A DNA stretch of 26,851 nucleotides from Paracoccaceae bacterium (GCA_007131945.1 SLPP01000081.1:1-26851); one strand, 5' to 3'. Counted from the stretch's first letter, positions 16,133-23,891 are shown. Notes: a model not told the origin generated them from the sequence alone. A program made the numbers and translations.

Positions 16133-17637
16133 GCGACACTCCGACCCCTCCGCCCGTCGCCGACCGGCCCCGGCGCGATCAACCGGCCAAGATCCGCTGT
16201 GACGCCTGCCCTGTGCTCTGTTACATCGCCGAGGGTCGTGCCGGGGCCTGCGACCGCTATGCCAATATCGAGGGCGTGCTGACCCGGGTCGATCCGCTGG
16301 TGATCCTCGACCGCACGGTGGAAAGCGGCGGCGAGGTGGTGAGCTTCCTCGACGACGGCCGCGACTGGGACGGCGAGATCGTGAACACTCCCGCCCGCTT
16401 CGTCACCGCCGTCGGCGCCGGTACCACCTATCCCGACTACAAGCCCGCGCCCTTCATCGTCTCCAGCCGGATGAACGGCGTGGACATGGTCACCGTGGTG
16501 ACCGAGGGCATCTTCTCCTATTGCGGAGTCAAGCTGAAGATCGACACCGACCGCCATCTCGGCCCCGAAACGGCACCTGTCCGCTATCAGGGCGAGATGG
16601 TCGGCCACGTGACGACCGGCGAATACGGCAGCCAGATGATGAGCTTGGGCGGCGTGCATCACCTGACCGGCGGGTCCAAGAAGGAGGGGCGCGCGACCTG
16701 CGAGGCGCTCCTGCACCTGTGCAACCGGCAAGCGGTGGAACTGGCCGTCGACGGCGGCGTTTCGATCGTGGTCGAGGCGGGAATGGCCCCGGTCATCGAC
16801 GGCACGCGCGAGGAACGGATGCGGGTCGGATGCGGCTCGGCCGCGATCGGGATGTTCGCGCAGCAGTGGTTCCGGCATCTCGACGAAGTGGTGGTGGTCG
16901 ACGACCACATCACCGGCGTTCTGTCCGAACACCAGGCCGGGAAGCTCCTGGACGTGCCGCCGACCGGCATCCGCATCAGGGGCCACAAAAGCACGCCTGG
17001 GCGCTATTTCCGCGTGGCCGAACCGGGCCAGGGCTGGGGCGGGACCAACATCACCGATCCGCTGTCGATCATCGACCGCTTCGACCCCAGGGTGGCGCGG
17101 CCCGGGCTGCGGATGCTGATGGTCTCCACCACCGGTGACCATGCCGCCTATTTCGTGCTCGACGATGATCTGCGCCCTCAGCCCGCCGAGATGCCCGATC
17201 CGGTCGCCGCCTCCGTTGCGCGGGTGCAGGAGAATTGCGAACCCGCGCTCTGCTCGGTCGTCTTCATCGGCGGGGCGGGCGGGTCGCTGCGCGCGGGCGT
17301 GACCGAGAACCCGGTGAAGCTCACCCGCTCGGTGCGCGAGACGCTGACCCATGTCACCTCGGGCGGGGCCGAGGTCTATATCTGGCCCGGTGGCGGCATC
17401 ACCTACATGGTCGACGTTCTGGTGATGCCCGAAAATTCCTTCGGCTACGTGCCGACCCCGGCGCTGGTCGCGCCGATCGAGTTCACCATGCGCCTTTCGG
17501 ATTACGAGGTGCTCGGCGGGCACATGGGCTCGGTCCGCCGGCTCGAAGAGATCGCGGGCGCGGACCGTCAGCTCTCCCGCAGCACCGAACCCGGACGCTG
17601 GCCCGTGCTGCCCCATCGCTTCGGTTGGGGGCGCTGA
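16129..17637 (+). CDS. 6-Hydroxynicotinate-reductase-like dearomatising reductase
   Basis: I recognise this 502-residue protein as the family annotated as 6-hydroxynicotinate reductase (Hnr), which in Eubacterium barkeri reduces 6-hydroxynicotinate to 1,4,5,6-tetrahydro-6-oxonicotinate with reduced ferredoxin. Four cysteines near the N-terminus (C24, C27, C31, C41; CX2CX3CX9C) suit a 4Fe-4S cluster. Glycine-rich blocks follow, including [20 protein letters not shown] near 165 and [17 protein letters not shown] near 375. The start overlaps the hydroxylase stop as ATGA, and the UPF0280 gene begins 2 bp after its stop, so hydroxylase, reductase and UPF0280 are translationally coupled. No ferredoxin gene is in the window. 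My recognition is by memory of the family; the substrate could be another hydroxylated N-heterocycle. Confidence 0.78.
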   Translation: MSDTPTPPPVADRPRRDQPAKIRCDACPVLCYIAEGRAGACDRYANIEGVLTRVDPLVILDRTVESGGEVVSFLDDGRDWDGEIVNTPARFVTAVGAGTTYPDYKPAPFIVSSRMNGVDMVTVVTEGIFSYCGVKLKIDTDRHLGPETAPVRYQGEMVGHVTTGEYGSQMMSLGGVHHLTGGSKKEGRATCEALLHLCNRQAVELAVDGGVSIVVEAGMAPVIDGTREERMRVGCGSAAIGMFAQQWFRHLDEVVVVDDHITGVLSEHQAGKLLDVPPTGIRIRGHKSTPGRYFRVAEPGQGWGGTNITDPLSIIDRFDPRVARPGLRMLMVSTTGDHAAYFVLDDDLRPQPAEMPDPVAASVARVQENCEPALCSVVFIGGAGGSLRAGVTENPVKLTRSVRETLTHVTSGGAEVYIWPGGGITYMVDVLVMPENSFGYVPTPALVAPIEFTMRLSDYEVLGGHMGSVRRLEEIAGADRQLSRSTEPGRWPVLPHRFGWGR

Positions 17638-17639
17638 GC

Positions 17640-18518
17640 ATGGGAGCGCGGCATCGGCTCCTGTTTGACGGCCGGCTGCACCTGCAGCACGGCCCGATCG
17701 ACCTGATCGTCGCGGCCGAAGGCGAGGACGCGGCCGTGCTCGCCGCCAGACGCCGTGCGGCCGCGCGATTCGACGGGCTGCTGGAGGAACTGGTCGCCGA
17801 ACTCCCTGCCCTGCGCGCGCCCGTCCGCCCGGCTGCCGACTGCCCGCTCGCCAGCCCTGTCGCCCGCCGCATGGCCGAAGCCGCGCGCGCGCATCTGCCG
17901 GTCTTCGTCACACCCATGGCCGCTGTCGCCGGCGCCGTGGCCGAGGCAGTGCTGGCCGCAGTGGTGGCAACCGGAGACCTCCGCCGCGCCTACGCGAACA
18001 ACGGCGGCGACATCGCGCTCCACCTCGCTGCGGGCGCCGCGCCCTGGCGGCTGGGCGTCGTCATCGATCCGACTGCCCCGGCCTCGCCAGGCTTTGTCGA
18101 GATCGGCCCGCGCGACGCCTGGCGAGGCGTCGCGACGAGCGGCGCGAAGGGCCGCAGCCACTCGCTGGGCATCGCCGACAGCGTCACGGTCCTCGCCGCG
18201 GACGCGCCTGCGGCGGATGTGGCGGCGACGCTTCTGGCCAATGCCGTCGATCTGCCGGGCGATCCCGCGATCACCCGCCTTCCCGCCTGCGAGCTCTGGC
18301 CCGACAGCGACCTTGGCGCGCGGCCGGTGACCGCCCATGTCGCCCGGCTCGACCCCGCCCGCATCGCCCGCGCGCTCGACCGGGGCGAGGCGGCGGCGTG
18401 GGAAATGCTGTTGCAGCGCCGGATCGGTGGGGCCATGCTGGCTCTGCAGGGGGTGGTGCGGCTCGTTGGCGATTTCTCCCTGAAGACGACCGCAGACAGG
18501 GTTCCGGTTCATGCCTGA
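17640..18518 (+). CDS. UPF0280 family protein, ApbE-like fold
   Basis: This 292-residue protein matches the UPF0280/COG2122 family, relatives of the flavin transferase ApbE. ApbE-like marks are visible: ANNGGDIALHL (residues 119-129; compare NLGGDI of ApbE), ATSGAKGRSHSLG (165-177; compare STSG...H), and AADVAAT (191-197; compare ADALAT, where the Asp and Thr bind metal in ApbE). The function of UPF0280 is not established. Its tight coupling to the reductase gene suggests a maturation role, for example covalent flavin attachment, or a redox partner role; this is inference. The ATG at 17640 is chosen because it follows the reductase stop by 2 bp; a frame open upstream is a shadow of the reductase gene. 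Its 3' end overlaps the next gene by 8 bp. Confidence 0.8.
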   Translation: MGARHRLLFDGRLHLQHGPIDLIVAAEGEDAAVLAARRRAAARFDGLLEELVAELPALRAPVRPAADCPLASPVARRMAEAARAHLPVFVTPMAAVAGAVAEAVLAAVVATGDLRRAYANNGGDIALHLAAGAAPWRLGVVIDPTAPASPGFVEIGPRDAWRGVATSGAKGRSHSLGIADSVTVLAADAPAADVAATLLANAVDLPGDPAITRLPACELWPDSDLGARPVTAHVARLDPARIARALDRGEAAAWEMLLQRRIGGAMLALQGVVRLVGDFSLKTTADRVPVHA

Positions 18519-19095
18519 CGTGATCATCCGCAAGCAAGCGCTCTTCTCGGAGGAGATCTTTCACGAGGGCGGGCCGCCGGCTGCCGGACCGCTTCGGCGT
18601 CTGGCCATGATCTCGGTCATCGCCAACCCCTTCGCCGGCCGCTACGAACACGAGATCGCGGGTTTCATGGAAGCGCTGAAACCCCTCGGCAAGGCGATGG
18701 CGCGGCGCATGCTCGCGGCGCTCGGCGGCGATCCGGCGGTGGTCGAGGGCTACGGCAAGGGCGCCATTGTCGGCACCGAGGGCGAGCAGGAGCACGGCGC
18801 GCTCTGGCACGTGCCGGGTGGCTGGGCGATGCGCGAGGTGCTCGGCGACACCCGCGCCATCGTGCCTTCGACAAAGAAGGTCGGCGGGCCGGGCACGCGG
18901 CTCGACGTGCCGGTGACGCATGTCAACGCGTCCTACGTGCGCAGCCATTTCGACGCGATGGAAGTGGGGCTCAACGACGCGCCGCGCGCCGGCGAACTGG
19001 CGCTGGTGCTGGTCATGACCACCGGCCCGCGCATCCATGCCCGCGTCGGCGGCCTTGGCGCGGAGGAAATCGTCGGCGAGGATGGATTGCGCTAG
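18511..19095 (+). CDS. Amino acid synthesis (PF06684/DUF1185) family protein, copy 1
   Basis: This 194-residue protein belongs to PF06684, a family of unknown reaction. Structural-genomics work, as I recall it, described a variant of the Bacillus chorismate mutase fold and suggested a role in amino-acid metabolism. Conserved blocks are NPFAGRYE near 42, EGYGKGAIVG near 82, PSTKKVGGPGT near 125, YVRSHFDAMEV near 148 and NDAPRAGE near 161. No signal peptide or membrane segment is seen, so it is cytoplasmic. It overlaps the UPF0280 gene by 8 bp. A paralogue of the same length with the same blocks closes the operon (23256-23840). By context both may act on the ring-opened product or an intermediate. 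No reaction can be assigned from sequence. Confidence 0.85.
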   Translation: MPDVIIRKQALFSEEIFHEGGPPAAGPLRRLAMISVIANPFAGRYEHEIAGFMEALKPLGKAMARRMLAALGGDPAVVEGYGKGAIVGTEGEQEHGALWHVPGGWAMREVLGDTRAIVPSTKKVGGPGTRLDVPVTHVNASYVRSHFDAMEVGLNDAPRAGELALVLVMTTGPRIHARVGGLGAEEIVGEDGLR

Positions 19096-19122
19096 CACGG
19101 CGGGAAGCGCCGCGACGACAGG

Positions 19123-19135
19123 GGCGGGACCCGCC
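19123..19135 (+). repeat. Short inverted repeat before the second TRAP operon segment
   Basis: GGCGGG-A-CCCGCC lies in the 65-bp gap between the first PF06684 gene and dctP. A hairpin here could set relative expression of enzyme and transporter genes. It is short, and such sequences occur by chance in G/C-rich DNA. Confidence 0.3.
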
Positions 19136-19160
19136 GGGAAATTCAACAAGGAGGGCTGAG

Positions 19161-20138
19161 ATGACTTGGAAGACAGTGGTGACCCTTGCGGCGGGACTGG
19201 GCCTTGCGCTCCCCGCATTGGCGCAGGAGCGTAGCTTCGGGCTTGGCCTGATCACACCGCCGGTGCATGTCTGGAACCAGGAGGTCGCGGCGCTGAACGA
19301 GACGCTACAGGAGCGCTCCGGCGGGCGGTTCTCGATCACCGCCTATCCGTCGGGGCAGCTCGGGAACGAGGCGACGATGCTGCAGCAGCTGCAGACCGGC
19401 GCGCTCGACATGGCTTGGCTGACCACCGCCGAGATCACCTTCCGCGTGCCCGACATGGCCGCGCTGCACGCGCCGTTCCTGGTGGACAACATCGCCGACG
19501 CCGCCCGCGTCTTCCGTTCCGACGAGGCGCGCGAGATCCTCGATCTGCTGCCGCGCGCGACCGGCACGGTCGGGCTCTGCTACGCGATGATCGGCATGCG
19601 CCAGCTGGTCATGCGTAACCCGATCGACTCGGCCGCCGATCTTGCCGGGCTGCGCTTCCGCATCACCCCCGCGCCGCCGATCAGCCGCTTCTTCGAGATG
19701 TTCGGCGCGGCGCCGGCGCCGATGCCGTTGCCGGCGATCTACGACGCGCTGGCCAACGCGCAGATCGACGGGCTCGACATGGACTACGAGTCGATCATCA
19801 ACTTCCGCTACTACGAGCACGCCCCCTATCTCCTTGAGACCAACCACCACATGTTCGGCATGGTGGCGCTGGTCTCGGCGCGCGTCTGGGCCGCACTGTC
19901 GGAAGAGGATCGCGCGTTGATCGCCGACGCGATGCAACTCCATTGCGACCGCACCATCGATCGGTTCGTCGAGGAAGAGGACGACAAGCTCGCCCGCCTG
20001 CGCGAGGCGCCGGGCATCCGCATCACTGAGGATGTCGGGCCCGAATTCTTCGGTGACATCGTCGAGCGCTGGGATGCCGAATGGGGCGAGCAGACGCCCT
20101 ATGTGGCGCGCCTGCGCGAACTCGTCGCCTCTTTCTGA
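19161..20138 (+). CDS. TRAP transporter solute-binding protein (Sec-exported)
   Basis: This 325-residue DctP-family protein is the periplasmic receptor of the second TRAP importer. The N-terminus TWKTVVTLAAGLGLALPALAQ is a Sec-type signal with probable cleavage after LAQ or ALA, unlike the Tat signal of the first system. The mature protein shows family blocks YPSGQLGNEATMLQQLQTGALDM and LAGLRFRI; the second arginine of the latter aligns with the arginine that binds the substrate carboxylate in most DctP proteins. AAGGAGG lies just before the ATG. Its place between ring-attacking enzymes and the enamidase suggests that it binds the pathway substrate, for example nicotinate or a related heteroaromatic carboxylate; this is inferred from context and the carboxylate-binding arginine. 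Confidence 0.92.
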   Translation: MTWKTVVTLAAGLGLALPALAQERSFGLGLITPPVHVWNQEVAALNETLQERSGGRFSITAYPSGQLGNEATMLQQLQTGALDMAWLTTAEITFRVPDMAALHAPFLVDNIADAARVFRSDEAREILDLLPRATGTVGLCYAMIGMRQLVMRNPIDSAADLAGLRFRITPAPPISRFFEMFGAAPAPMPLPAIYDALANAQIDGLDMDYESIINFRYYEHAPYLLETNHHMFGMVALVSARVWAALSEEDRALIADAMQLHCDRTIDRFVEEEDDKLARLREAPGIRITEDVGPEFFGDIVERWDAEWGEQTPYVARLRELVASF

Positions 20139-20155
20139 ACCCAAGGGGCGGGGCG

Positions 20156-20767
20156 ATGGCCCCGCCCGTCGCCCCGGTTGATCGCATGCGCCTCGCCCGT
20201 CTGCTGCAAGGCCTGTCGGATGCGCTGGTCCGCGTCGAGCGGGTGGTGCTGATGCTGCTGGTGCTCGGCATCGCCGGTTTCGTGCTGACCAACGTAACCT
20301 TCCGCGCCTTCCGCGTGACGCTGGCCTGGGCCGACGAGATGGCGATCCTGTGCATGACGCTTGCCGCCTTCGTCGGCGCCTCGCTGATGCTGCGGGCGCG
20401 GTCGGACCCGGCGGTCCTGCTGCTGCACGAGGTCGCCGGGCCTTGGCTTCTGCGGGTGCTGCGCGGCATCGTCTCGGCGCTGGCGGCGGGTTTCGGGATG
20501 CTCCTCTTCTGGATGTGCTGGCGGTGGTTCGACCTGCCGGCGCTCGTTGCCGTCGGCTTCGACGTGGGCGAATTCGAGATGGCGACCTTCAACTTCATCT
20601 ATTCCGAGGTGACGCCGGTGATGCGGCTGCCGACGCACTGGTTCTTCCTGATCATGCCATGGTTCGCGCTGACGATCAGCGTTCATGCGCTCACCAACCT
20701 CGCCGAGGATCTGGGCCTGATCACGCGGCGCGCCCCGGACCGCGGGGTCGCGGGCGGCGAGGGCTGA
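20156..20767 (+). CDS. TRAP transporter small permease (DctQ family)
   Basis: This 203-residue protein has the four-helix DctQ pattern, with hydrophobic segments about 30-52, 62-80, 98-122 and 160-182. The block WADEMAILCMTLAAFVGASL is typical of the family. I chose the ATG at 20156, 17 bp after the dctP stop and preceded by a purine-rich stretch; the ATG at 20186 is an alternative that removes 10 residues. It is longer than the DctQ of the first transporter because of an extended loop before the last helix. It lies 4 bp before dctM. Confidence 0.88.
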   Translation: MAPPVAPVDRMRLARLLQGLSDALVRVERVVLMLLVLGIAGFVLTNVTFRAFRVTLAWADEMAILCMTLAAFVGASLMLRARSDPAVLLLHEVAGPWLLRVLRGIVSALAAGFGMLLFWMCWRWFDLPALVAVGFDVGEFEMATFNFIYSEVTPVMRLPTHWFFLIMPWFALTISVHALTNLAEDLGLITRRAPDRGVAGGEG

Positions 20768-20771
20768 GACG

Positions 20772-22031
20772 ATGACGGCGGCGGCCTTTCTCATCCTGCT
20801 TCTGATCGGGCTGCCGATCGGGCTGGTGCTGTGCCTCGCCGCACTGGTCTTCATCTGGCAGACGGGCAACCTGCTGCTGATCGACAGCTTCCCGCTGAAA
20901 CTCTTCACGTCGCTCGACAATTTCGGGCTGCTGGCGATCCCGCTCTTCATCCTGATCGGCGAGCTGATGAACGGCGCGGGCATCACCACGCGACTGGTGC
21001 GGCTGGCGGCGAGCTTCGTCGGCGCCTTCAGGGGGGGGCTGGCCTACATCAACCTCGTGGCGAACATGATGGTCGCCTCGATCCTCGGCTCGGCCACCGC
21101 GCAGATCGCGATGATGAGCCAGGTCATGGTGCCCGAGATGCAGCGCGCGGGCTACGAGCGCGCCTTCGCCGCCGGGCTCACCGCCTATGGCGGACTTCTC
21201 GGGCCGATCATCCCGCCCTCGATCGTCTTCGTCGTCTACGCGGTGCTCGCGCAGGTGGCGGTCAGGGACATGCTGATCGCGGGCATCCTGCCGGGGCTGA
21301 TGCTGACCGGGCTCTTCATCCTGACCGTGGCGGCTCTGGGCTGGCGGCACGCCTATCCGCCGGGCGAGCGGCTCGACTGGCCCGCGCGGCTGGCGGCGGC
21401 GCGCGCGGCGGCGCCGATGCTGGCGATCCCGCTCGTCATCATCGGCACCATCCTCGGCGGCTACGGCTCGCCGACCGAGGCGGCGGCGATCGGCGCGGTG
21501 GTCGCGGCGGCGATCGGCTTCTTCCACACCCGCAGCCTGCGCCTGCGCGACATGCCGGAAATCCTGATGCGCACCGGGCTCAACACCGCGCTCGTCCTCT
21601 TCCTCGTCGCCGCCGCCGGGGTCTTTTCCTGGGTCCTGATCTTCGGCCAGGTGCCGCAGACGGCGGCCGCCTGGATCCAGTCGGTGGCGACGACGCCCGT
21701 GGCCTTCATGCTGCTCGTGCTGGTGGCGCTCCTGATCGTCGGCACAGTGATCGACGGCATCCCGGGACTGATCATGGTGGTGCCGATCCTCCTGCCGATC
21801 GCGACCGAGGTCTACGGCATCCACCCGCTGCATTTCGGCGTCGTCGTCTCGATCAACCTGATCCTCGGGCTCCTGTCGCCTCCGGTCGGCATCGGGCTAT
21901 ACGTCGCCGCCTCGGTCAGCCGCGTCGGCGCGCTCGAGGTCTTCCGCACCACCCTGCCCTTCTTCGCCGTCGCCTGCATCGCGCTGGTGATCCTGGCGCT
22001 CGTTCCCTGGCTCAGCCTGGCGCTGATCTGA
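20772..22031 (+). CDS. TRAP transporter large permease (DctM family)
   Basis: This 419-residue protein is the large membrane subunit of the second TRAP importer. Family blocks include IPLFILIGELMNGAGITTRL, GSATAQIAMMSQVMVPEM, GLTAYGGLLGPIIPPSIVF, GGYGSPTEAAAIGAVVAA and GTVIDGIPGLIMVVPILLPI, with about twelve hydrophobic helices. It is complete and starts 4 bp after dctQ. A run of eight G bases at 21031-21038 encodes part of FRGGLAY and leaves the frame intact here, but could be a slippage site. With the preceding dctP and dctQ it completes an importer embedded in the catabolic operon. Confidence 0.95.
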   Translation: MTAAAFLILLLIGLPIGLVLCLAALVFIWQTGNLLLIDSFPLKLFTSLDNFGLLAIPLFILIGELMNGAGITTRLVRLAASFVGAFRGGLAYINLVANMMVASILGSATAQIAMMSQVMVPEMQRAGYERAFAAGLTAYGGLLGPIIPPSIVFVVYAVLAQVAVRDMLIAGILPGLMLTGLFILTVAALGWRHAYPPGERLDWPARLAAARAAAPMLAIPLVIIGTILGGYGSPTEAAAIGAVVAAAIGFFHTRSLRLRDMPEILMRTGLNTALVLFLVAAAGVFSWVLIFGQVPQTAAAWIQSVATTPVAFMLLVLVALLIVGTVIDGIPGLIMVVPILLPIATEVYGIHPLHFGVVVSINLILGLLSPPVGIGLYVAASVSRVGALEVFRTTLPFFAVACIALVILALVPWLSLALI

Positions 22032-22074
22032 GGCCGGCGCCGTCAACGTCCATCAACCTGCAACGGAGGAGATC

Positions 22075-23244
22075 ATGGCCGTCGAGACGAAGGACACGCC
22101 CGCCACGGGCCGGCTGTTGATCCGCAATATCGGACTCCTGCTGACCGGCGATCTGGACCGCCCCGTCGCCGAAGCCGACTGCCTGCTGATCGAGGACGGT
22201 GCGATCGCGGGCTTCGCGGCCGAGGCCGCGGATGCCGAGATCGACGCCCAGGGCTGCGCCGTCGCGCCCGGCCTGATCGACAGCCACTGCCACCCGGTCT
22301 TCGGCGACTGGACGCCGCGGCAGAACCAGATCGGCTGGATCGAGATGAACGTGAACGGCGGCGTCAGCAGCTTTCTCTCGGCCGGCGAGGTGCATCTGCC
22401 CGGCCGACCCAAGGATGCCGAGGGGGTGAAGGCGCTGGCGATCGTGGCGCAGCGCTGCTTCGCCAACTTCCGTGCCGCCGGTGCCAAGGTGATCGCCGGC
22501 GCGCCGGTACCCGAACTGGACTTCGAGCGCGACTTCTACGACGGGCTGAAGGCGGCCGGCATCCGCCACATCGGCGAGATCGGGCTCGGCACGGTGGCAA
22601 AGGGATCCGACGCCGCCCGCGTCACCGGCTGGTGCCGCGAACTGGGGATCGAGACGATCATGCATACCGGCGGCCCGTCGATCGCGGGCTCGCACCATGT
22701 CACCGCCGACGACGTGCTCGAGGCGCAGCCCGATGTCGTCAGCCACATCAACGGCGGACCGACCTCGATCCCGCATGACGATATCCGGCTCCTGTGCCGC
22801 GAGGCGAAGGGCGCACTGGAGGTCGTGCATAACGGCAACGAGAAGTCGGCGCTGGTGGCGCTGGAGGGCGCGCTGGCGGAGGGGCGGCTCGCCGACCTGC
22901 TGATCGGCACCGACGCGCCGGCGGGCTCGGGCGTGCAGCCGAACGGGATGCTGCGCATGGTGACGCTGCTGGCCAGCCTCGGCGGGCTGCCGGCCGCGCA
23001 GGCCTGGTGCTGCGGCAGCGGCAATGTCGCGCGCCGGCGCGGCCTGCGGCAGGGGATCGTCGCGCCGGGACGGCCGGCGGATCTGGTCTTCATGGACCGC
23101 CCCGGCGGGTCCGAAGGCAAGGACGTGTGCGAGGCGATGGCGATGGGCAACATCCCCGGCATCGGCGCGGTGATGATCGACGGCAGGATGCGCACGGGGC
23201 GGTCGCGCTCGACCCCGCCCGCGGCGCGCTTGCCGGTGCAGTGA
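22075..23244 (+). CDS. Enamidase-like metal-dependent amidohydrolase
   Basis: This 389-residue amidohydrolase-superfamily protein closely resembles enamidase of Eubacterium barkeri as I remember it, which hydrolyses 1,4,5,6-tetrahydro-6-oxonicotinate to 2-formylglutarate and ammonia. Shared blocks include LPGRPKDAEGVKALAI near 108-123 and TADDVLEAQPDVVSHINGGP near 210-229. The binuclear metal set is complete: H71 and H73 in DSHCHP, bridging glutamate E168 in GEIGLG in place of a carboxylated lysine, H197 in MHTGG, H224 in SHINGG and D280 in GTDAP. GGAGGAG precedes the ATG 43 bp after dctM. As the ring-opening enzyme it follows logically from the upstream hydroxylase and reductase. Another cyclic enamide or lactam substrate is possible. 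Confidence 0.85.
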   Translation: MAVETKDTPATGRLLIRNIGLLLTGDLDRPVAEADCLLIEDGAIAGFAAEAADAEIDAQGCAVAPGLIDSHCHPVFGDWTPRQNQIGWIEMNVNGGVSSFLSAGEVHLPGRPKDAEGVKALAIVAQRCFANFRAAGAKVIAGAPVPELDFERDFYDGLKAAGIRHIGEIGLGTVAKGSDAARVTGWCRELGIETIMHTGGPSIAGSHHVTADDVLEAQPDVVSHINGGPTSIPHDDIRLLCREAKGALEVVHNGNEKSALVALEGALAEGRLADLLIGTDAPAGSGVQPNGMLRMVTLLASLGGLPAAQAWCCGSGNVARRRGLRQGIVAPGRPADLVFMDRPGGSEGKDVCEAMAMGNIPGIGAVMIDGRMRTGRSRSTPPAARLPVQ

Positions 23245-23255
23245 GGGAGGCAAGA

Positions 23256-23840
23256 ATGCAGGCGAAGATCCGCAAGATTGCGGTGTTTCTGGACGAGACC
23301 CATCGCGAGATGGGGCAGGACATCGCGCCACCGACCCGCCGCGCCGCGGCGGTGGCGGTGATCGAGAACCCGTTCGCGGGCCGTTTCGAGGCCGATCTGG
23401 AACCGCTCATGGCGATCGGCGCCGAGATGGGCGACCTGCTCGGCCGGCGTTGCGTCGAGGCTTTGGGGATCGCGCCGGCGCAGGCGGAAAGCTACGGCAA
23501 GGCGGCGATGGTGGGCGAGGCGGGCGAGCTCGAGCACGCCGCCGCCATCCTGCACCCGCGGCTGGGCGCGCCCCTGCGCGCCGCGGTCGAGAAGGGGGCG
23601 GCGCTGGTGCCCTCGTCGAAGAAGATGGGCGGGCCGGGCCAACCGCTGGACATCCCGCTGGGCCACAAGGACGCGGCCTATGTGCGCAGCCATTTCGACG
23701 GGATGGAGGTGCGGCTCAACGATGCGCCGCGCGCGAACGAGATCATGGTCGCCGTCGCCGTGACCGACAGCGGCCGACCGCTGCCCCGGGTCGGCGGCCT
23801 GACGGTCGATCAGGTCGAGGGCAAGGATGGTCTGCGCTGA
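23256..23840 (+). CDS. Amino acid synthesis (PF06684/DUF1185) family protein, copy 2
   Basis: This is the second 194-residue PF06684 protein of the operon. It shares with copy 1 the blocks NPFAGRFE, YGKAAMVG, PSSKKMGGPG, YVRSHFDGMEV, NDAPRANE, RVGGL and an identical C-terminal DGLR, while the N-terminal 30 residues differ. By eye the two are roughly 40-50% identical, so this is an old duplication or separate acquisition, not a recent copy. GGGAGG precedes the ATG at 23256, which lies 11 bp after the enamidase stop; the frame open further upstream is a shadow of the enamidase gene. It is the last gene before a palindrome and T run. Its position beside the ring-opening enzyme hints at a role on 2-formylglutarate or a related acid; no reaction is established. 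Confidence 0.85.
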   Translation: MQAKIRKIAVFLDETHREMGQDIAPPTRRAAAVAVIENPFAGRFEADLEPLMAIGAEMGDLLGRRCVEALGIAPAQAESYGKAAMVGEAGELEHAAAILHPRLGAPLRAAVEKGAALVPSSKKMGGPGQPLDIPLGHKDAAYVRSHFDGMEVRLNDAPRANEIMVAVAVTDSGRPLPRVGGLTVDQVEGKDGLR

Positions 23841-23871
23841 CCGGCACAAGGGAACACGAGGCGAGGCGGCG

Positions 23872-23891
23872 GGTCCAAGCTTGGACCTTTT
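23872..23891 (+). terminator. Palindrome with T run, probable end of the catabolic operon
   Basis: GGTCCAAG-CTTGGACC is a perfect 16-bp palindrome followed directly by TTTT. It lies 31 bp after the last stop of the operon. As RNA it would form a 6-bp stem with an AGCT loop, a modest intrinsic terminator. The same sequence could also be a protein-binding site. Confidence 0.55.

Noticed and set aside
17640..18518. Calling the UPF0280 protein ApbE outright
   Set aside because: It shares ApbE-like blocks but is shorter and lacks the full ApbE HIIDP-type motif. Transferase activity is only a hypothesis here.
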